A stretch of 64,000 bases of DNA from Symbiodinium natans (taxonomy: Eukaryota; Sar; Dinophyceae; Suessiales; Symbiodiniaceae). Positions 51,686 to 64,000 of the stretch are shown here, in pieces (the first letter of the stretch is position 1; each line of letters starts with the position of its first letter). Made by a program: the position numbers and the translations under genes. The DNA lies in NCBI GenBank assembly GCA_905221605.1, contig CAJNDS010002118.1, positions 186,001 to 250,000 of the forward strand, written 5' to 3'. Under the pieces are notes generated by a model that saw nothing but the letters and a program-made list of their open reading frames with translations, was not told the DNA's origin and did not search any database.

Positions 51686-52644
51686 CTAAACCCTAAACCC
51701 TAAACCCTATGCCCTAAACCCTAAACCCTAAACCCCTAAACCCCTAAACCGTTTAGGGTGTAGGGTTTGGGGTTAGGGTTTGGGGTTAGGGTTTGGGGTT
51801 TAGGGTTTGGGGTTTAGGGTGGGGGGGTTTAGGGCCAAGCCCGTAGGTTTTAGTCCCGAAACAGTTCCCTTGGACGCTTAGAAAAAACTGAAGGCTCTAC
51901 AAGAAGACACTCTGACAGAACCCTAAACCCTAAACCCTCAACAACCCGGCACTTCAGCTTTTTGGCACCTTGGCGCCCTCCATGCGGGCGCGCTGCTCGA
52001 GAACTTTGGCCTGAAGGCGTGGAGCTTTCATTCGAGGGTTTAATTAGGGTTTAGGGTTTAGGGTTTAGGGTTTAGGGTTTAGGGCTTAGGGTTTGGGGCT
52101 TAGGGCTTAGGATTTAGGTTCCCTATAAGCCCTAACCGATTTAGGGTTTAGGGCTAGGGTCGCAAAAGGTTAGTATGGGGGCTTTGGGGTGTGATCCGAT
52201 TGTAGCTCAGGATTTTGGGGGTCGTTGGGGCTTTTGAAAGGGTTTGATGTTTGGATGTGGGGAGTTCGACTTGTTGAGTTTAGGGCTTTAGTGCTTTGAG
52301 GGTTGAAGGTTTCCATTCGGGTTTAGGGTTTAGGGTTTAGGGTTTAGGGTTTAGGGTTTAGGGTTTAGGGTTTAGGGTTTAGGGTTTAGGGTTTCTGGGT
52401 TTCTCCCTAACACTTGCTTGTGTGGGACAAGAGGATGCGGAGTCTGTGCGAATCAAAAATCACTAATCATTCTGGGGGGAGGGGGGGTCGAAAAAAACCT
52501 GTGGAGAAAGAGCTACGGTTTAGGGTTTAGCACTTAGTGTTTAGGGATCCCGCGCGTCAGATCCCCCAAGTAGTCCAGCAACCATATTACGCGGCGGGCC
52601 TGGCTAGTTAGCCCTCTACCCTACCCTAAACCCTAAACCCTACT

Positions 52645-52774
52645 GTGGATGGAGGAAATCTTGCACCGCTTTTGCAAGGCCCTCCTGGGCAACCGATTTT
52701 GCTGAGTAGTCCCCAAAGGCGGATGCAGCCTGTAGCGATAAGTTCACAGGCGGTGCAAGATTTCCTCCATCCAC
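52645..52774. mobile_element. 130-bp segment with perfect 24-25 bp inverted repeat
   Basis: The left arm starts GTGGATGGAGGAAATCTTGC (52645) and the right arm ends AGATTTCCTCCATCCAC (52774), perfectly complementary over at least 24 bp. The interior of about 80 bp is not self-complementary. It is flanked on both sides by CCCTAAA-type units. Only one copy was found in the window. Confidence 0.75.
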
Positions 52775-52845
52775 CGCATCAACCCTAAACCCTCAAAACC
52801 CTAAAGTCCCACACCCTGAAACCCTACTTGGCGGACTTGGCGGTT

Positions 52846-52940
52846 CATGGGTAGTTCTAAGTATCGTAAAAGCCACTTAGAACGATACTTACCCCAGATA
52901 TCACCGCAGCTTCAACTGAACTACAACTTCCCATGAACCT
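52846..52940. mobile_element. Nested double hairpin next to the previous element
   Basis: The outer arms GGCGGTTCATGGGTAGTT and AACTTCCCATGAACCTCC are inverted with two mismatches, while TAAGTATCGT and ACGATACTTA form an inner stem. It lies about 70 bp after the 52645-52774 element, so two foldbacks sit side by side. Confidence 0.65.
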
Positions 52941-53282
52941 CCAAGTACACCCTAAGCCCCACACCCAAACCCCAAAACCCTAGAATAACCCTCAACCCGC
53001 GGACCCTAAACCCTAAACCCGAAATCCTAAACCCTAAGCCCTATAAGCCCACCTTCATCGCCAAGTCTTGGCTCCTTTTCCGTGTCGTCGCAGCCTGCGA
53101 CGCAATTGGCAAGGCCCGACAAGCAAAGGTTCGGTCGTCTGAGGGCTCAGGTGTACTCTGGGGTGTAGGGGGTGTAAAGGGTGTAGGGGGTGTACGGGGT
53201 GTAGGGGGTGTAGGGGGTTTAGGGTTTAAGGTTTAGGATTTAGGGTTAGGTTTTTAGGGTTCAAAAGAACGGGTCTTTGGTT

Positions 53283-53425
53283 GGGGGGGGGGGGGGGGGG
53301 GGGTGGGGGGGGGGGGGGGGGGGGGGGTGGGGTGGGGGGGGTGGGGGGGGGGGTGTGGGGGGGGGGGGGGTGGGGGGGGGGGGTGGGGGGGGTGGGGGGG
53401 GGGTGGGGGGGGGTGGGGGGGGGGT
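53283..53425 (+). repeat. 140-bp G-tract with scattered T
   Basis: Runs of 5-20 G separated by single T, with no A and no C. Open frames reading poly-Gly or poly-Pro are by-products. Such a tract is a strong G-quadruplex candidate and also a place where assemblies are unreliable. Confidence 0.85.
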
Positions 53426-54177
53426 TGATCCATACAAGGGAACCCAGCCATAAACAAGGGTAAAGAAGTGCCTTCACTCTGGCCAGGGGTTTGGGCTCTG
53501 GCCTTAAACCCCAAAAAGCCACGATTTCGGCGCTCAGAGGGTTTGATTCGGTTTAGGGCAGGGTTTGGGGTTTAGGGTTTACGGTAACTTAGGGTTTCCT
53601 CATGCAGGTGGGGAGTCGTTGGCATTCCATCTGACCCTAAACCCTAAACCCTAAACCCTAAACCCTAAACCCTAAACCCTAAACCCTCGATGGCTCTGGC
53701 AATCGTGCGGCGACTCAGGAGCCGGTGGAGATAAGTCCCACCATGACATGCCGGGTCCACCAACTCACGGAATTAGGGTTTAGGGTTTAGGGTTTAGGGT
53801 TTAGGGTTTAGGGTTTAGGGTTTAGGGTGCGTGTGTGTAGAACCCTATTACCCTTCACAGTTTAGAGTTAAGAGCTTAGGGTAGGGTTTAAGGCTTAGGG
53901 CTTAGTCAATCACCACGCGGCAAAACTGCCCATGCGTGAGCGTCCTTGAGCACGGGACAGGGTTGACAAAGCTCAAGGTTTCAAGGTGTGGGGGGTTCTA
54001 GGGGTGGTGCGGCTGGGGTGTAGGGGGAGGCGGCGGGTGGTAGGAGTCTAGGGGTGGCGTGTCTAGGCTCCATAGGGGTGGGTGCAGGGGTGGGGGGTTC
54101 CAGGGGTAAATACACGATTCGAACAGTACATCTTCCACCGCTAAGACTGCCATGGGGCTTCCGAGATACAGTATCCG

Positions 54178-54235
54178 GTGTAGGGTGTAGGGTGTAGGGT
54201 GTAGGGTGTAGGGTGTAGGTGTAGGGTTTCGGGAG
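54178..54235 (+). repeat. TGTAGGG 7-mer array
   Basis: Several units of GTGTAGG in place of GTTTAGG. A looser version (GTGTAGGGG) lies at about 53160-53220. Another example of a block with its own unit variant. Confidence 0.8.
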
Positions 54236-55376
54236 GGTTTAGGGTTTAGGGTTTAGGGTTTAGGGTTTACGTGTTTAGGGTTTAGGGTTTTAGGGTTTAG
54301 GGTTCAGGGCGGGAGCATTCCTCAGAGTGGCCACTTACAGGCAAGGTTGCGCCCCGAAACCCCTTAGGATGCACCCTCGGGTGTGGGGAGCGTGTTTTAT
54401 TTTATTTTTGAATTAAAGCCCTGAACCTCGAACCCCCCCTGCAAAATGGAGCCATCAACCTAAACCCTAAACCCTAAACCCTAAACCCTAAACCCTAAAC
54501 CCTAAACCCTAAACCCTAAAACCCTAAACCCTAAACCCTGAACCTAAAAGCCCCTTGCAAAGAGACTGGGAGGTGTTGAGGTGAATGTAGAAGCCTGCTC
54601 CAAGGCGGCAGCAGCCGCCTGAAAACAGCGATGGGCTGACCGACTTCGGGTTGAAGGCGAGGGGGGCGGGGGGTGTAGGGTTTGGGGTTTAGGGTTTTGG
54701 GGTTTAGGGTTTAGGGTTTGGGGTTTGGGGTTTAGGGTTTTGGGGTTAGGGTTCGGGCTGAGGGTTCCACCACCCCTGGGCCCTAAACTATACATCCTGA
54801 GCCCTCAAGCCTGAACCCTGAACCCTAATCCCTGCCCTCTCTGACAGAAATGCCTAACTCCTAATATGATCCCTAAACCCTAAACCCTAAACCCTAAACC
54901 CTAAACCCTAAACCTCAGGAAGGCTAAATGGAACAATCGGCCCAAGGGCCTACCCACTAATGGCGCCATGACAGAACAACTGAAGCCCACGGCTGCCATG
55001 TCCTGAGCCGGGAATCTTAACGTCTGAAACAAACAGCCTGAACCTCAAGGTTTAGGGTTGAGGGTTTAGGGTTTAGGGTTCCCCTTGATTCCAAGCTGCG
55101 CTCCCCCCCCTTCGCCCCGCACTCAGTGCCCCACTCAGGATGGGGCATCGTCAAAGCCACTAAGGAGGGGGGTTTAGGGTTTAGGGTTTAGGGCTCTCAA
55201 ACCCCAAACAGCTTCCCAAACCCCTGATAGGCGGATCTAGAAAGTCGAGCCCCCCACTTCTTGGTTTTAGGGCTAAACCCTAAACCCTGAACCCTAAACC
55301 CTGAACCCTGAATGCTGAACCCTGAACCCTGAACCCCCAATCCCTACACCCTAGCCAGTTGATGAACCCTTAGCCG

Positions 55377-55541
55377 GGCCTGGTGGAGGGAGCCTAAACC
55401 CTAAACCCTAAAACCCTAAAACCCTAAAACCCTAAACCCCTAAACCCCTAAACCCCTAAACCCCTAAACCCCTAAACCCCTAAACCCCTAAACCCCTAAA
55501 CCCCTAAACCCCTAAACCCCTAAACCGGCCTGGTGGAGGGA
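55377..55541 (-). mobile_element. Telomere-like block with 15-bp flanking duplication
   Basis: GGCCTGGTGGAGGGA occurs at 55377-55391 and 55527-55541. The 135 bp between them begin with CCCTAAA and CCCTAAAA and then become pure CCCCTAAA 8-mers. Non-telomeric sequence continues on both sides, so the arrangement fits an insertion with target-site duplication. Confidence 0.7.
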
Positions 55542-57698
55542 ATTGGCCTGGTCCAGGGCTTGCTGCGCGGCCTCCCTGGCCTCCTTGTGAGGTCGAGGGG
55601 GCTCTGACGGCGTTTAGGGTTTAGGGTTTAGGCATTTAGGGTGGGTTGCAGGGCGTTGGGGAATTTCAGGGTATCTAGGGTTTGGGGCCAGGGCGTAGGT
55701 TTTAGTGCTAGGGCTTAGGGATTAGGATTTTGGAGCTAGGGTTTTTTGGGGTTTGGGTTCAGAACTTATGGTGTAAAACATGTTCCTTGGGGGGCTTACA
55801 TGGTATGGTGCCTGGGTGCCTAGTCCCCTGGACATGAGGTCTTGCCTTAGGGAACGCCTTGCAGAGCGCTACCATCCAACCCTCAGCCCTCATGCAAACC
55901 CTAAACCCTAAACCCTAAACCCTAAACCCTAAACCATAAATCCTGAGCCCTATAAATCCTGATCCCTCAATTGGGCATCACGGCACAATGACAGCAGATA
56001 CCTGAACCACAATCCTAGACTCTGGGCCACCAAAAACCCTAAACCCCCTCTAGGCACTCTTAGGGGCATCGAGATCCAGCTCAGACCCTTCAAACAAGCC
56101 GCAGGGTTTAGGGTTTAGGGTTTAGGGTTTAGGGTTTAGGGTTTAGGGTTTAGGGTGTAGGGTTTTAAAGTGCCCCCAAAAAAACTGAGCCGGGGCTCCT
56201 TCTCACTCCGATGAAGGAGGAGGTCGTCCTTCTCCTCCATCTCCTGGCATTTAAGCTGCAGGGTTTAGGGTTTAGGGTTTAGGTTTTAGGGTTTAGGGTT
56301 TAGGGTTCAGGGTCTAGGGTTAAACCCTACGTAACCCTAAACCCGGAATCCCATCCCCTAAAGAGCCCCAAACCCTATTGGCGTGGAAGATGGCACGCCT
56401 GCGCCACCATGAGAGCTTCATTCCATCATGTGTATACAAGTATAGTATGGCTTAGGGTTTAGGGTTTAGGGTTTAGGGTTTAGGGTTTAGGGTTTAGGGT
56501 TTAGGGTTTAGGGTTTAGGGTTTAGGGGTTTAGGGGTTTAGGGTTTAGGGTTTATATGACGAGGTGCTGTGGTGCTCATACCCAAGACCAGTTAATCCCT
56601 AGACGCAATTGGAAGGACATACGGCCCACGAACTGAGACGTGCCTGTGTTTGCTGAAGCTGACCTCAGACGGGCTGGCTACTGGCTGAGAGTTCTCGGGG
56701 AAAGAGGCTACCCTTAGGAGCTTAAGGAGTTTAGGGTTTAGGGTTTAGGGCGTACCACAGAAGTTGAAGGTTGCACCTTCTTAGCCTTGGTTCCCTTCTT
56801 CCCTGCACTAGGAACCGTTGTTTTTGTTTTCCATTCTTCCTTAAAGGCATTGGGTTTAGGGTTTAGGGTTTAGGATGGGTTTAGGGTTTAAGGAGGGAAG
56901 TTCCCAAGGCAGGGCACCTTATGCAAGCTTTCTATGAGGGATTGCAAGGGCACTAGCAAGACATGAAGCCCTAAACCCTACACCCTAAGCCCCGCCGTAA
57001 CCCTAAACCCTAAACCCTAAGCCCTAAACCGTAAACCCCAAACCCTAAACCCAAGTAAGGGGTGTTGAAGGGGGGAAAGGTCTGCAAGTTTGCACTTGGC
57101 TGGAAAATTTCAAACAAATACCCCAAACCCTAAACCCTAAACCCCGACGTAACCCTAAACCCTTAACCCCTACACCCTGAACCCCTAAACCCTCAACCCT
57201 ACACCCCAAGCCTTAAAGACTAAACCCTAAATGCCTAAACCCCAAACCCTAAACCCTAACCCCTAAACCCTCAACCCTGCACCCCAAGCCCTAAAGACTA
57301 AACCCTCAACCCCGAAACCCCTAAACCCTAAACCCCAAACTTGGCTTGTAACCAAGGGTCCCATCACCACGGCCAACTGGTCGGGATCGTCCGTGAAGGA
57401 GTGTGACAGCCTCGGAGACGTTTAGGGTTTAGGGGTCTAGGGTTGAGGGCTTAGGCTTATGAATCATGGGTTCCCCTACTACCCCCCTCTATACCCTAGG
57501 TTCATCCCTACAATGAAGGCTATTTAGGGATACTTAAGCCTAATTCAATGTTTGTTAAGGGGGGAACCTAGGAGGGGCAGGGGAGGGGGGGGGGGGGGGG
57601 GGGGCCGGAGAGGGTAGCTGAGGTTTTGGAGATACCCAGTGTTTAACGTCGCCTCCCCAATGACTTGAACCTAATGGGCGTAGACCTGTTCCGTCTTT

Positions 57699-57850
57699 GG
57701 GGACCAATTGAACCCTGAAGGGTTGAAGGCTCATATTGGGGAATTATCATAGTATAGGGTTCTGGGTTTAGGGTCAATGGCTCAAACACCTTAATGGCGA
57801 TAATAGTAGTATAGGGTATATGACTCCAATTTCAGGATTCATTGGTCCCC
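57699..57850. mobile_element. Foldback element family FB4, copy b
   Basis: Left arm GGGGACCAATTGAACCCTGA (57699), right arm TTCAGGATTCATTGGTCCCC (57831-57850). Internal motifs ATTATCATAGTATAGGGT and AATAGTAGTATAGGGTATAT resemble 13955-13975 and the FB4a interior. Longer and more complete than copy a. Confidence 0.65.
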
Positions 57851-58789
57851 AATAATTCCCTGCAACTCGTATGAGAGACAGCAATATTTGCCCTAGGCTC
57901 TGAGTATGGTTCGGCCATTCAGGGCACAGGGTTTAGGGCTTTGGGTGTACAATGGGGTCCCTAAGCCCTAAACCCTATACCCTAATTAACACCTAAACCC
58001 TAAACCCAAAACCCTGGTTCAGGGTTTCGGGTATAGGGTACAAGGTTTAGGGTTCGGGGGCTCAGGGAAATGCAGCCCAAACTCTCCGTGCCCTCGCGCA
58101 GGAGGCTCTGCTGCCTTGCAACCCCGGCTGGACCCTAAATCCTAAACCCTAAACCCTAAACCCTAAACCCTGAACTGGGACAACATATCCTACTGGTCTA
58201 CCAAAGGGGTTCACGGGGCTCCAAGGGCTTCTCAGGTCTGTAACGCTCATAAGTATGTGAGGTTGACAAGGCTCACAAGGTTGATAAGGTTTTTCGGGCT
58301 TCTGGGGCATATAGGGCATGCAGAGTCGATGCTTTCGGATTAGGCTGTGAGGCTTGGGGTTTGAAGATAATTAAGAATAAAAACAAGAGGCCATGAACAC
58401 CATCAACAAAAACCCGTAAAACCCCAAAAGCTGCTCAACCAGCCGATGGGCCCAGAGTTTAGGAATGGGGCTGTAAAGTAGGGCTTATATTCCTGTATCC
58501 CCAAAAAGGAACCTCATATACACTCACCAATAGCAGCAATATAAACCCTGTTTCATGTAAGGCTAAGGCTAAGTCTGAAGTCCTAAACAACTTGGAGTTG
58601 GCAAAGTGCCTTGGGGTAAAAGCACTCACAGCCCCGGGCTTTGGGCTGGGCGTTGGGTTGGGCTTTGGGTTTCGGGGTTTAGGCGGTCAAGAGGTAGGGT
58701 CCGGAGGAGTTGCGACGCTAAGAGTGAAATCAGTACTGGTTCGGCAAGGAGATTGTGGATACAGATAATGCGCAGCAAACAGTTTGTGT

Positions 58790-58925
58790 GAATGAATGTT
58801 TGTCTGTATGGGTATATGCACGTACACATGTATGCATGCACATATGTGCATGCATGCGTGTACGTCTCTCTGTCTGAACATCTGTTTGTGCGTCTCGGCT
58901 GTATGTATGCATGTCTCTGTCTGTC

Positions 58926-58956
<31 letters not shown>

Positions 58957-59500
58957 GAGTCTGCATGTATGAGTGTATGTATGTCTGTGCATATCTACGA
59001 AGGTATGCAAGGAGGTACGTATGTAAATGTAGTATGTAAGGCATGCAACGTATGATGTACTGTGAGTGCATGTGCTGTACAATACACATGCATGGCATGG
59101 CATGTATGTTTAAAGTATGTGATGTGTATGCTGTGGTTCATGCGTGTGACGTATGTAATGTATTTAGCGCATGTGATGTATGTAACTGAATGCAATGTAT
59201 GTAATGTATGCATGTAGTGTATGTAACGTATGGAACGCATGTAACGTAACGTGATGTAGTGTACGCATACATGCAAGCGCGTACGTGTGTGTAGATATGG
59301 TATAGCAATACGGATGTATGCATGTATGCATACATGAAGGTATGCAAGCCAGCAGATGCGTAGATAAGTAGCCCCACAATGTACGTGTGTATGTACATGA
59401 ATCTATATACATATATATGCAACACATGTGCATAATATACATATATATATATAGATGTAGATGTATCTATAGACATATATATATATATAATGTACATACA
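58790..59500 (+). repeat. TGTA/TGCA-rich microsatellite region
   Basis: About 700 bp of alternating purine-pyrimidine ATGTATGCATG-type repeats with a (CT)n core at about 58920-58955 and a (TA)n end near 59440-59490. Numerous short open frames on both strands are artefacts of the repeat. Confidence 0.85.
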
Positions 59501-60224
59501 CAGGAATCTTTGCGGTCAAAGCCCAAATCCCTCAGCCCTGCACCCCACTTCTTTCGTGTCGAGAGGCGTGGCCAGGCTCTGCTTCAGCCGCAGGATCTGC
59601 TGCTCCTTCTTCTGGGCACGCTTGAGGCCCCCCTGCGCGAAGATGGGTTAGGGTTTAGGGTTTAGGGTTTAGGGTTTAGGGTTTAGGGCTTAGGGCTTAG
59701 GGCTTAGGGTTTAGGGTTTGGGGTTTAGGGCCCATGAACCTATGTACACATGTTAACCCCTACACCCTAACCCTAAACTCCCAAGCTCCTAAGCAACCCA
59801 TCAAGCCAAACACCCCTGCAGGGTCTCTCGAGGGTTGAGAGAGTTTAGGGTTGCATGCTGTAGGGTTTCGGGTCTAGTAAGGGTTATAAGCTGAGGGTTT
59901 AGGGTTTAGGGTTTCGGGTTTAGGGTTTAGATTCTAGAGGCTGCAGCATTTGAGGTTTTACTTCAGGGTGTGGGGTCAAGAGCTTCAGGGTTTAAACTCT
60001 GCGCCTCCGTGGGTTTCGAGCCGCATTCTGGCTAAGCTTAGGGCTGTCTTTTTGGGGTAAGAATATCTGGGGGTTGGAAGAAGCATTATTCTACTTCAGG
60101 GGATAGGGGTAACAGAACTAGACTGGAAGGGATAGCCGGCACCTTCACCTCAACCCACTACCTGTAGGACCCTAAGCCAGAGACCCGAAAAATCCCTTAA
60201 ATACCCTGAATAAGCAAAAACACC

Positions 60225-60310
60225 CTCCCTTATACCCCAATACCCCAATACCCCCATACCCCAATACCCTACGACCCTAATACTCTAATTCCCTAATACC
60301 CTAATACCCT
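60225..60310 (-). repeat. CCCTAATA / CCCCAATA 8-mer array
   Basis: A block of 8-mer units ending in ATA, flowing directly into CCCTAAA units at about 60330. A further private unit variant. Confidence 0.75.
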
Positions 60311-63300
60311 AGTACTCCAAACCCTAAACCCCAAACCCGAAACCCCAAACCCTAAACCCTAAACCCTAAACCCGAAACCCTAAGAAGCACCCGAAACCGC
60401 CTGAATCTTCGCGACGGCGTCCGACAGCTCCACTGGCGACTCGGGGGCTAGAGTACGCGCATCCTCCCGTTTCAGGGTTTAGGGTTTAGGGTTTAGGGTT
60501 TAGGGTTTAGGGTTTAGGGTTTAGGGTTTAGGGTTTAGGGTTTGGGCTAGGGTTTAGGGCCTCCCACAGAGGGAATGGCGGTCTCAAGTCATGGGCTTTT
60601 TGAGGGTCCAAGAGCTCCAGGGTTGAGTGAGAGGAATAAGGGTTTAGGGTGTAGGGTTAAGGGCTATGATTTAGGACTACAATTAGGGTCTAGGGTTTAG
60701 GGTTTAGGGTTTAGGGTTTAGGGTTTAGGGTTTAGGGAATGGACCATGTCGTTGCCCTTAGAGAAAGCTGAAGACATAGGCCTCACTGGGGGAACCGACA
60801 CAACGCGGAAGAAAAAGGCGCTCCATGTGTCCGTCCGTCTCTTGAATCACAAGCACGAAACCGTCAACTTGTAAACTTTGCACCCGATTAAACAACCGCT
60901 TTGGGGGGGGTTGAGGCTTATACTGATGCGCCATCGGGCTTTAGGGCATGTTAGCCTTCCCGGTGCCGTTTTAGGAGTTAGGTGTTAGGGTCAGGTGTTT
61001 TGGTTTTCGCGAGGCCTGACGCCCCGCATGGACTTTCTAGTGTTCATGGCTTATATGGGCGTTTGCGAAATTAGTTAGGGGTACCTTGTTGGGGTCCATA
61101 TTACAAGGGCATCCTACTATTTGGGGGGTCTATATTCGGGTGCCCTATGTTCGTAAACCCCCATATAAGCATTTAAGATTAAAGGCTTGGGCGAAACCAC
61201 ACCCAACAAACCAGCCGCCTGCCGAGAAAATCCCTGAACCACTTCTCAACCACCTCACGGCAAGAGGCCGCACAACGAATCCTCAGCTTCCCTGGGCCAT
61301 CATCAGCCTTTTACAATGAAGCCCCTAGCGCTCTGGAACCGAACCTGTTTAGAGCTTGAGTTTACGGCCCTAGGGTTTATGGCACAAGATCATCCCAGAC
61401 AACGATGTCCTCCAGAGCCAAAACCCAAAACTTGAATGCACATGGTTACACCCCCTGTAGAACCATACTAAAATTGTAAAAGCAAGTACTGTTAGAGCCT
61501 CCGCTGGGCTGTGTACAAACGCGACTACAGCACTATTCCTGAAGCCCACGGCACAGTGTTGCAACGAACATGGGGCGGATGATCAACTGGTCATGTTGGG
61601 GCTTACAGTTCTGGAAGGCCGATCGTTTCACAGCAACATCGGCAACGAACACATCTTCACAATTGGGTGTTGCGCAACGCTTTATCTTAAGCTAGTAAAT
61701 CGTTAAAGGTCCAGGCGCGTAGAATAAAAGAACGGGCACCTGGACTTGAAAGGAAATCCTGCATGTGCATTGACACCGGGACCCAAGTGCGGTATTCCCT
61801 ATGATGGTCTCTACAAACTGATGCGGTGATAGGAGTTTCGTAAAAAAGGGCTTCATCTTGTTTCAACCTGCCGTCATGGCCGCATGACCGAACGAGACTG
61901 AGTAGCTTCTTTTCAACCTCTCAAGGACAGCGCAACCCAGGCTCAACAAAATCAGGCAACCCTAAACCCTAAACCCTAAACCCTAAACCCTAAACCCTAA
62001 ACCCTAAACCCTAAACCCTTAGCCCACCTAGAGCTCTCTCAAAACCTTGGCTGGCAGGTGTCGGACCTGCAAACTCTGAGTCCTTCTTGTTGAGTAGAAT
62101 TCTGGAGCAGTGTGTGTGCACTCGCCACCATTGCTGGCACATTCTTCGATGACGTATCAGACCCTAAACCCTCAACCCGAAATGGTCCGAGCAATGCAAC
62201 TTTGCTGGGTCATGCTTGGACACGCCATCAACTCCACAAACTCCTCCATAACTTGACTACTTTAGGTTTTTTTTTGTTGTTGTTGGGGGGGGGGGGGGTT
62301 ATTATGGTATAATTCTAGAGGGACCATAAGGGGATACCACTAGCAATTCTTCCGACTGCTGAATTAGTCTTTGGCAATCACCCTCGCGAATTGCGGCATC
62401 CTTCCGCAACATGGCGGCATGTGACTCTAGAGCTGTTCGGCAAAGCAATCTGACGTGGACCATTGAATACAGAACTCGAGACTAGCTTAGGAAACATGAA
62501 GTTGCGTTCTATGTCCAGCAATGGATCCCCAAGAGAAATACATGCCAAAACAACGAGAACTCCCCTTCTTAATCGTAATTACAAACAACGTTTGGGACAT
62601 TTTTCGGAAACAAACCGCATTTCCTAACAGACGGGCAATCATAAATGCCTCAAACAAAACCCTAAACCCCGTACATTAACATAAAGTATCACACTGGCCT
62701 ACCTAACTGCAGGACGAACCTCGGAATTAACGAATTAACAGCGTTCGGTTTGATTTGTTGTTTCGGGGCTTCGGGCTTTGGGGATTGCAGTTCAGGGTCG
62801 CTCAAACTGTAATCTTGCTTATAACCTCTTAGAGAAGCAAAAGCTTACAAAGCCCTAAGCCCTAAGCCCTAAACCCGAAGTCCTAAGCCCAAAACCCTAC
62901 ACCCTAAGCCCTAAGCCCTAAACCCTGAACCCTAAACCCTAAACCCTAAACCCTAAACCCTAAAACCTAAACCCTAAACCCTAAACCCTAAATCCAGCCA
63001 GTAAGCCCAAACGTGCTGTGGCCTCCGAGGCCTCCCCTGCCAGCTCCAGCTCACCTTTTTTCGGGGTTCGGGTTTAGGGTTTAGGGTTTAGGGTTTAGGG
63101 TTTTGGGTTTAGGGTTCAGGGTTTAGGGTTCAGGGTTATTCAGGCGCAGAATAACCCAGAAAGCTGTTGTAATCAGGCCTGCGGGCCCAAAAACCTTACA
63201 ACAAGAGTCCTTGGAGCCTTGGGGAACTAGAAACGCAATTTGTTGGGTAGCTGGTATGTATTTATCCCGTGACATCGTAGGGATTCGAACTACCGGTATG

Positions 63301-64000
63301 ATCCCTGATCCCTAAACCCGAGAGAAAACCCTAAACCCTAAGCCCTAAGCCCTAAACCCTAAACCCCAAACCCCAAACCCTGAGCCTCCTGAGGATCCAA
63401 CCCCCCAACCCTGGCTACACACAAGCACAACTTAGGGTTTAGGGTTTAGGGCTTAGGGTTTAGGGTTTAGGGTTTGGGGTTTTACGGCTCAGGGTCTGCG
63501 CGCTAGGGCTTCGGGGTTCAAGGCTGTAGGGTTGAGCCCTAAACCTACACCCTAAGGGCTTCCAGGCTTTAGAGTTTTGGGATTTGTGCTGGGGATTTAT
63601 GCGCTTTTGCCACCGACCCGGATGTTGAAGGCTAGGGTTTAGGGTTTGTTGGGGCTAGGGTCTCGGGTTTCGGGTTTAGGTCTTGAGTCTTCAGGGTTGT
63701 AGGGTTTTGGGCTTTTGCAACCAAATTCCCAACTTCCCTCCTCGTCAACCCTTCGACAAGAATGTTCCCTTCGGAATTAGGGAGTAGGTTCGGGTTTAGG
63801 GTTTCGGGTTTAGGGTTAATAGCGTGCAAACCCAAAACCTTAAATCAAACCATTGAACCCTGAAACCTAAACCCTAAACCCTAAACCCTGAAACCTAAAC
63901 CCTAAACCCTAAACCCTAAACCCTAAACCCTAAACCCTAAACCTTTGGGGCCGAGGAGACCCTTCCGCCAAATGACCTTGGGAGGCACCGCGGAGGGCGG

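Larger units (their letters stand above)
35240..64000. repeat. Telomere-like repeat desert, right part
   Basis: No convincing gene. Larger arrays: TTTAGGG at 38717-39050, 43073-43168, 50579-50660, 52318-52392, 56455-56555 and 60477-60545; CCCTAAA at 39575-39690, 41500-41582, 49427-49508, 50358-50475, 61958-62020 and 63855-63945. TTCAGGG variants lie at 42865-42910 and CCCTGAA at 36412-36455. Longer unique spacers without clear coding signal include 37900-38170, 47240-48480, 61080-61950 and 62030-62860. The unit here is mostly the 7-mer, unlike the 9-mer in the gene island. Confidence 0.85.

Noticed and set aside
53226-53522. Poly-Pro / poly-Gly frames
   Set aside because: They come from the G tract with scattered T and have no flanking gene structure.
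63265-63305. tRNA T-arm-like motif (TTCGAAT on the minus strand)
   Set aside because: Only a 4-bp stem forms around the loop, and no matching acceptor, D or anticodon arm is found at the right spacing. Telomere-like sequence lies where the 5' half should be.

Overview
This is nuclear DNA from a eukaryotic alga, most probably a dinoflagellate and perhaps a member of the Symbiodiniaceae. The reasons are: plant/dinoflagellate-type telomere units (TTTAGGG) throughout, genes all on one strand with many short exons, a mix of GT-AG and GC-AG introns, possible spliced-leader acceptors just before start codons, and four protein families that I recall as large, dispersed families in Symbiodiniaceae gene sets. 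That last point is from memory and was not searched.

Layout. (1) About 1-17,640 and 34,760-64,000 are gene-poor. They consist of hundreds of short telomere-like blocks in both orientations, alternating with 50-600 bp of unique or low-copy spacer. The spacers hold several families of roughly 80-150 bp foldback or dispersed repeats that I could align by eye within the window. I found no convincing protein gene there. (2) About 17,695-34,580 is a gene island with five codirectional minus-strand genes, read from high to low coordinate: an acidic protein (34,582 down to about 33,002); an 11-exon protein with a Lys/Ala-rich N-terminus and a C-terminal SAM-methyltransferase-like domain (32,491-26,574, 758 residues in my phase-consistent model); a helical protein with a WRxxFxRxxERK module (about 26,075-22,651); a protein with a GIY-YIG-like domain (about 21,493-20,345); and a protein whose motif order resembles DDE transposases (19,575-17,695).

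The island introns and intergenic gaps carry telomere-like repeats too, but there the dominant unit is the 9-mer TTTATAGGG rather than the 7-mer TTTAGGG. In the methyltransferase-like gene, every intron of about 158 nt or longer contains such a block, while the five introns of 72-132 nt contain none.

The main result is evidence that telomere-like blocks are inserted sequence. One block is flanked by a perfect 21-bp duplication and an uninterrupted related site lies elsewhere in the window. Another splits a dispersed element whose relatives are intact. Others have 13-26 bp flanking duplications. Blocks also supply or abut splice sites in genes. The island and the foldback families together suggest a genome shaped by telomeric-repeat insertion plus short palindromic elements. 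Whether the five island genes form one mobile unit or are simply neighbours cannot be told from this window.
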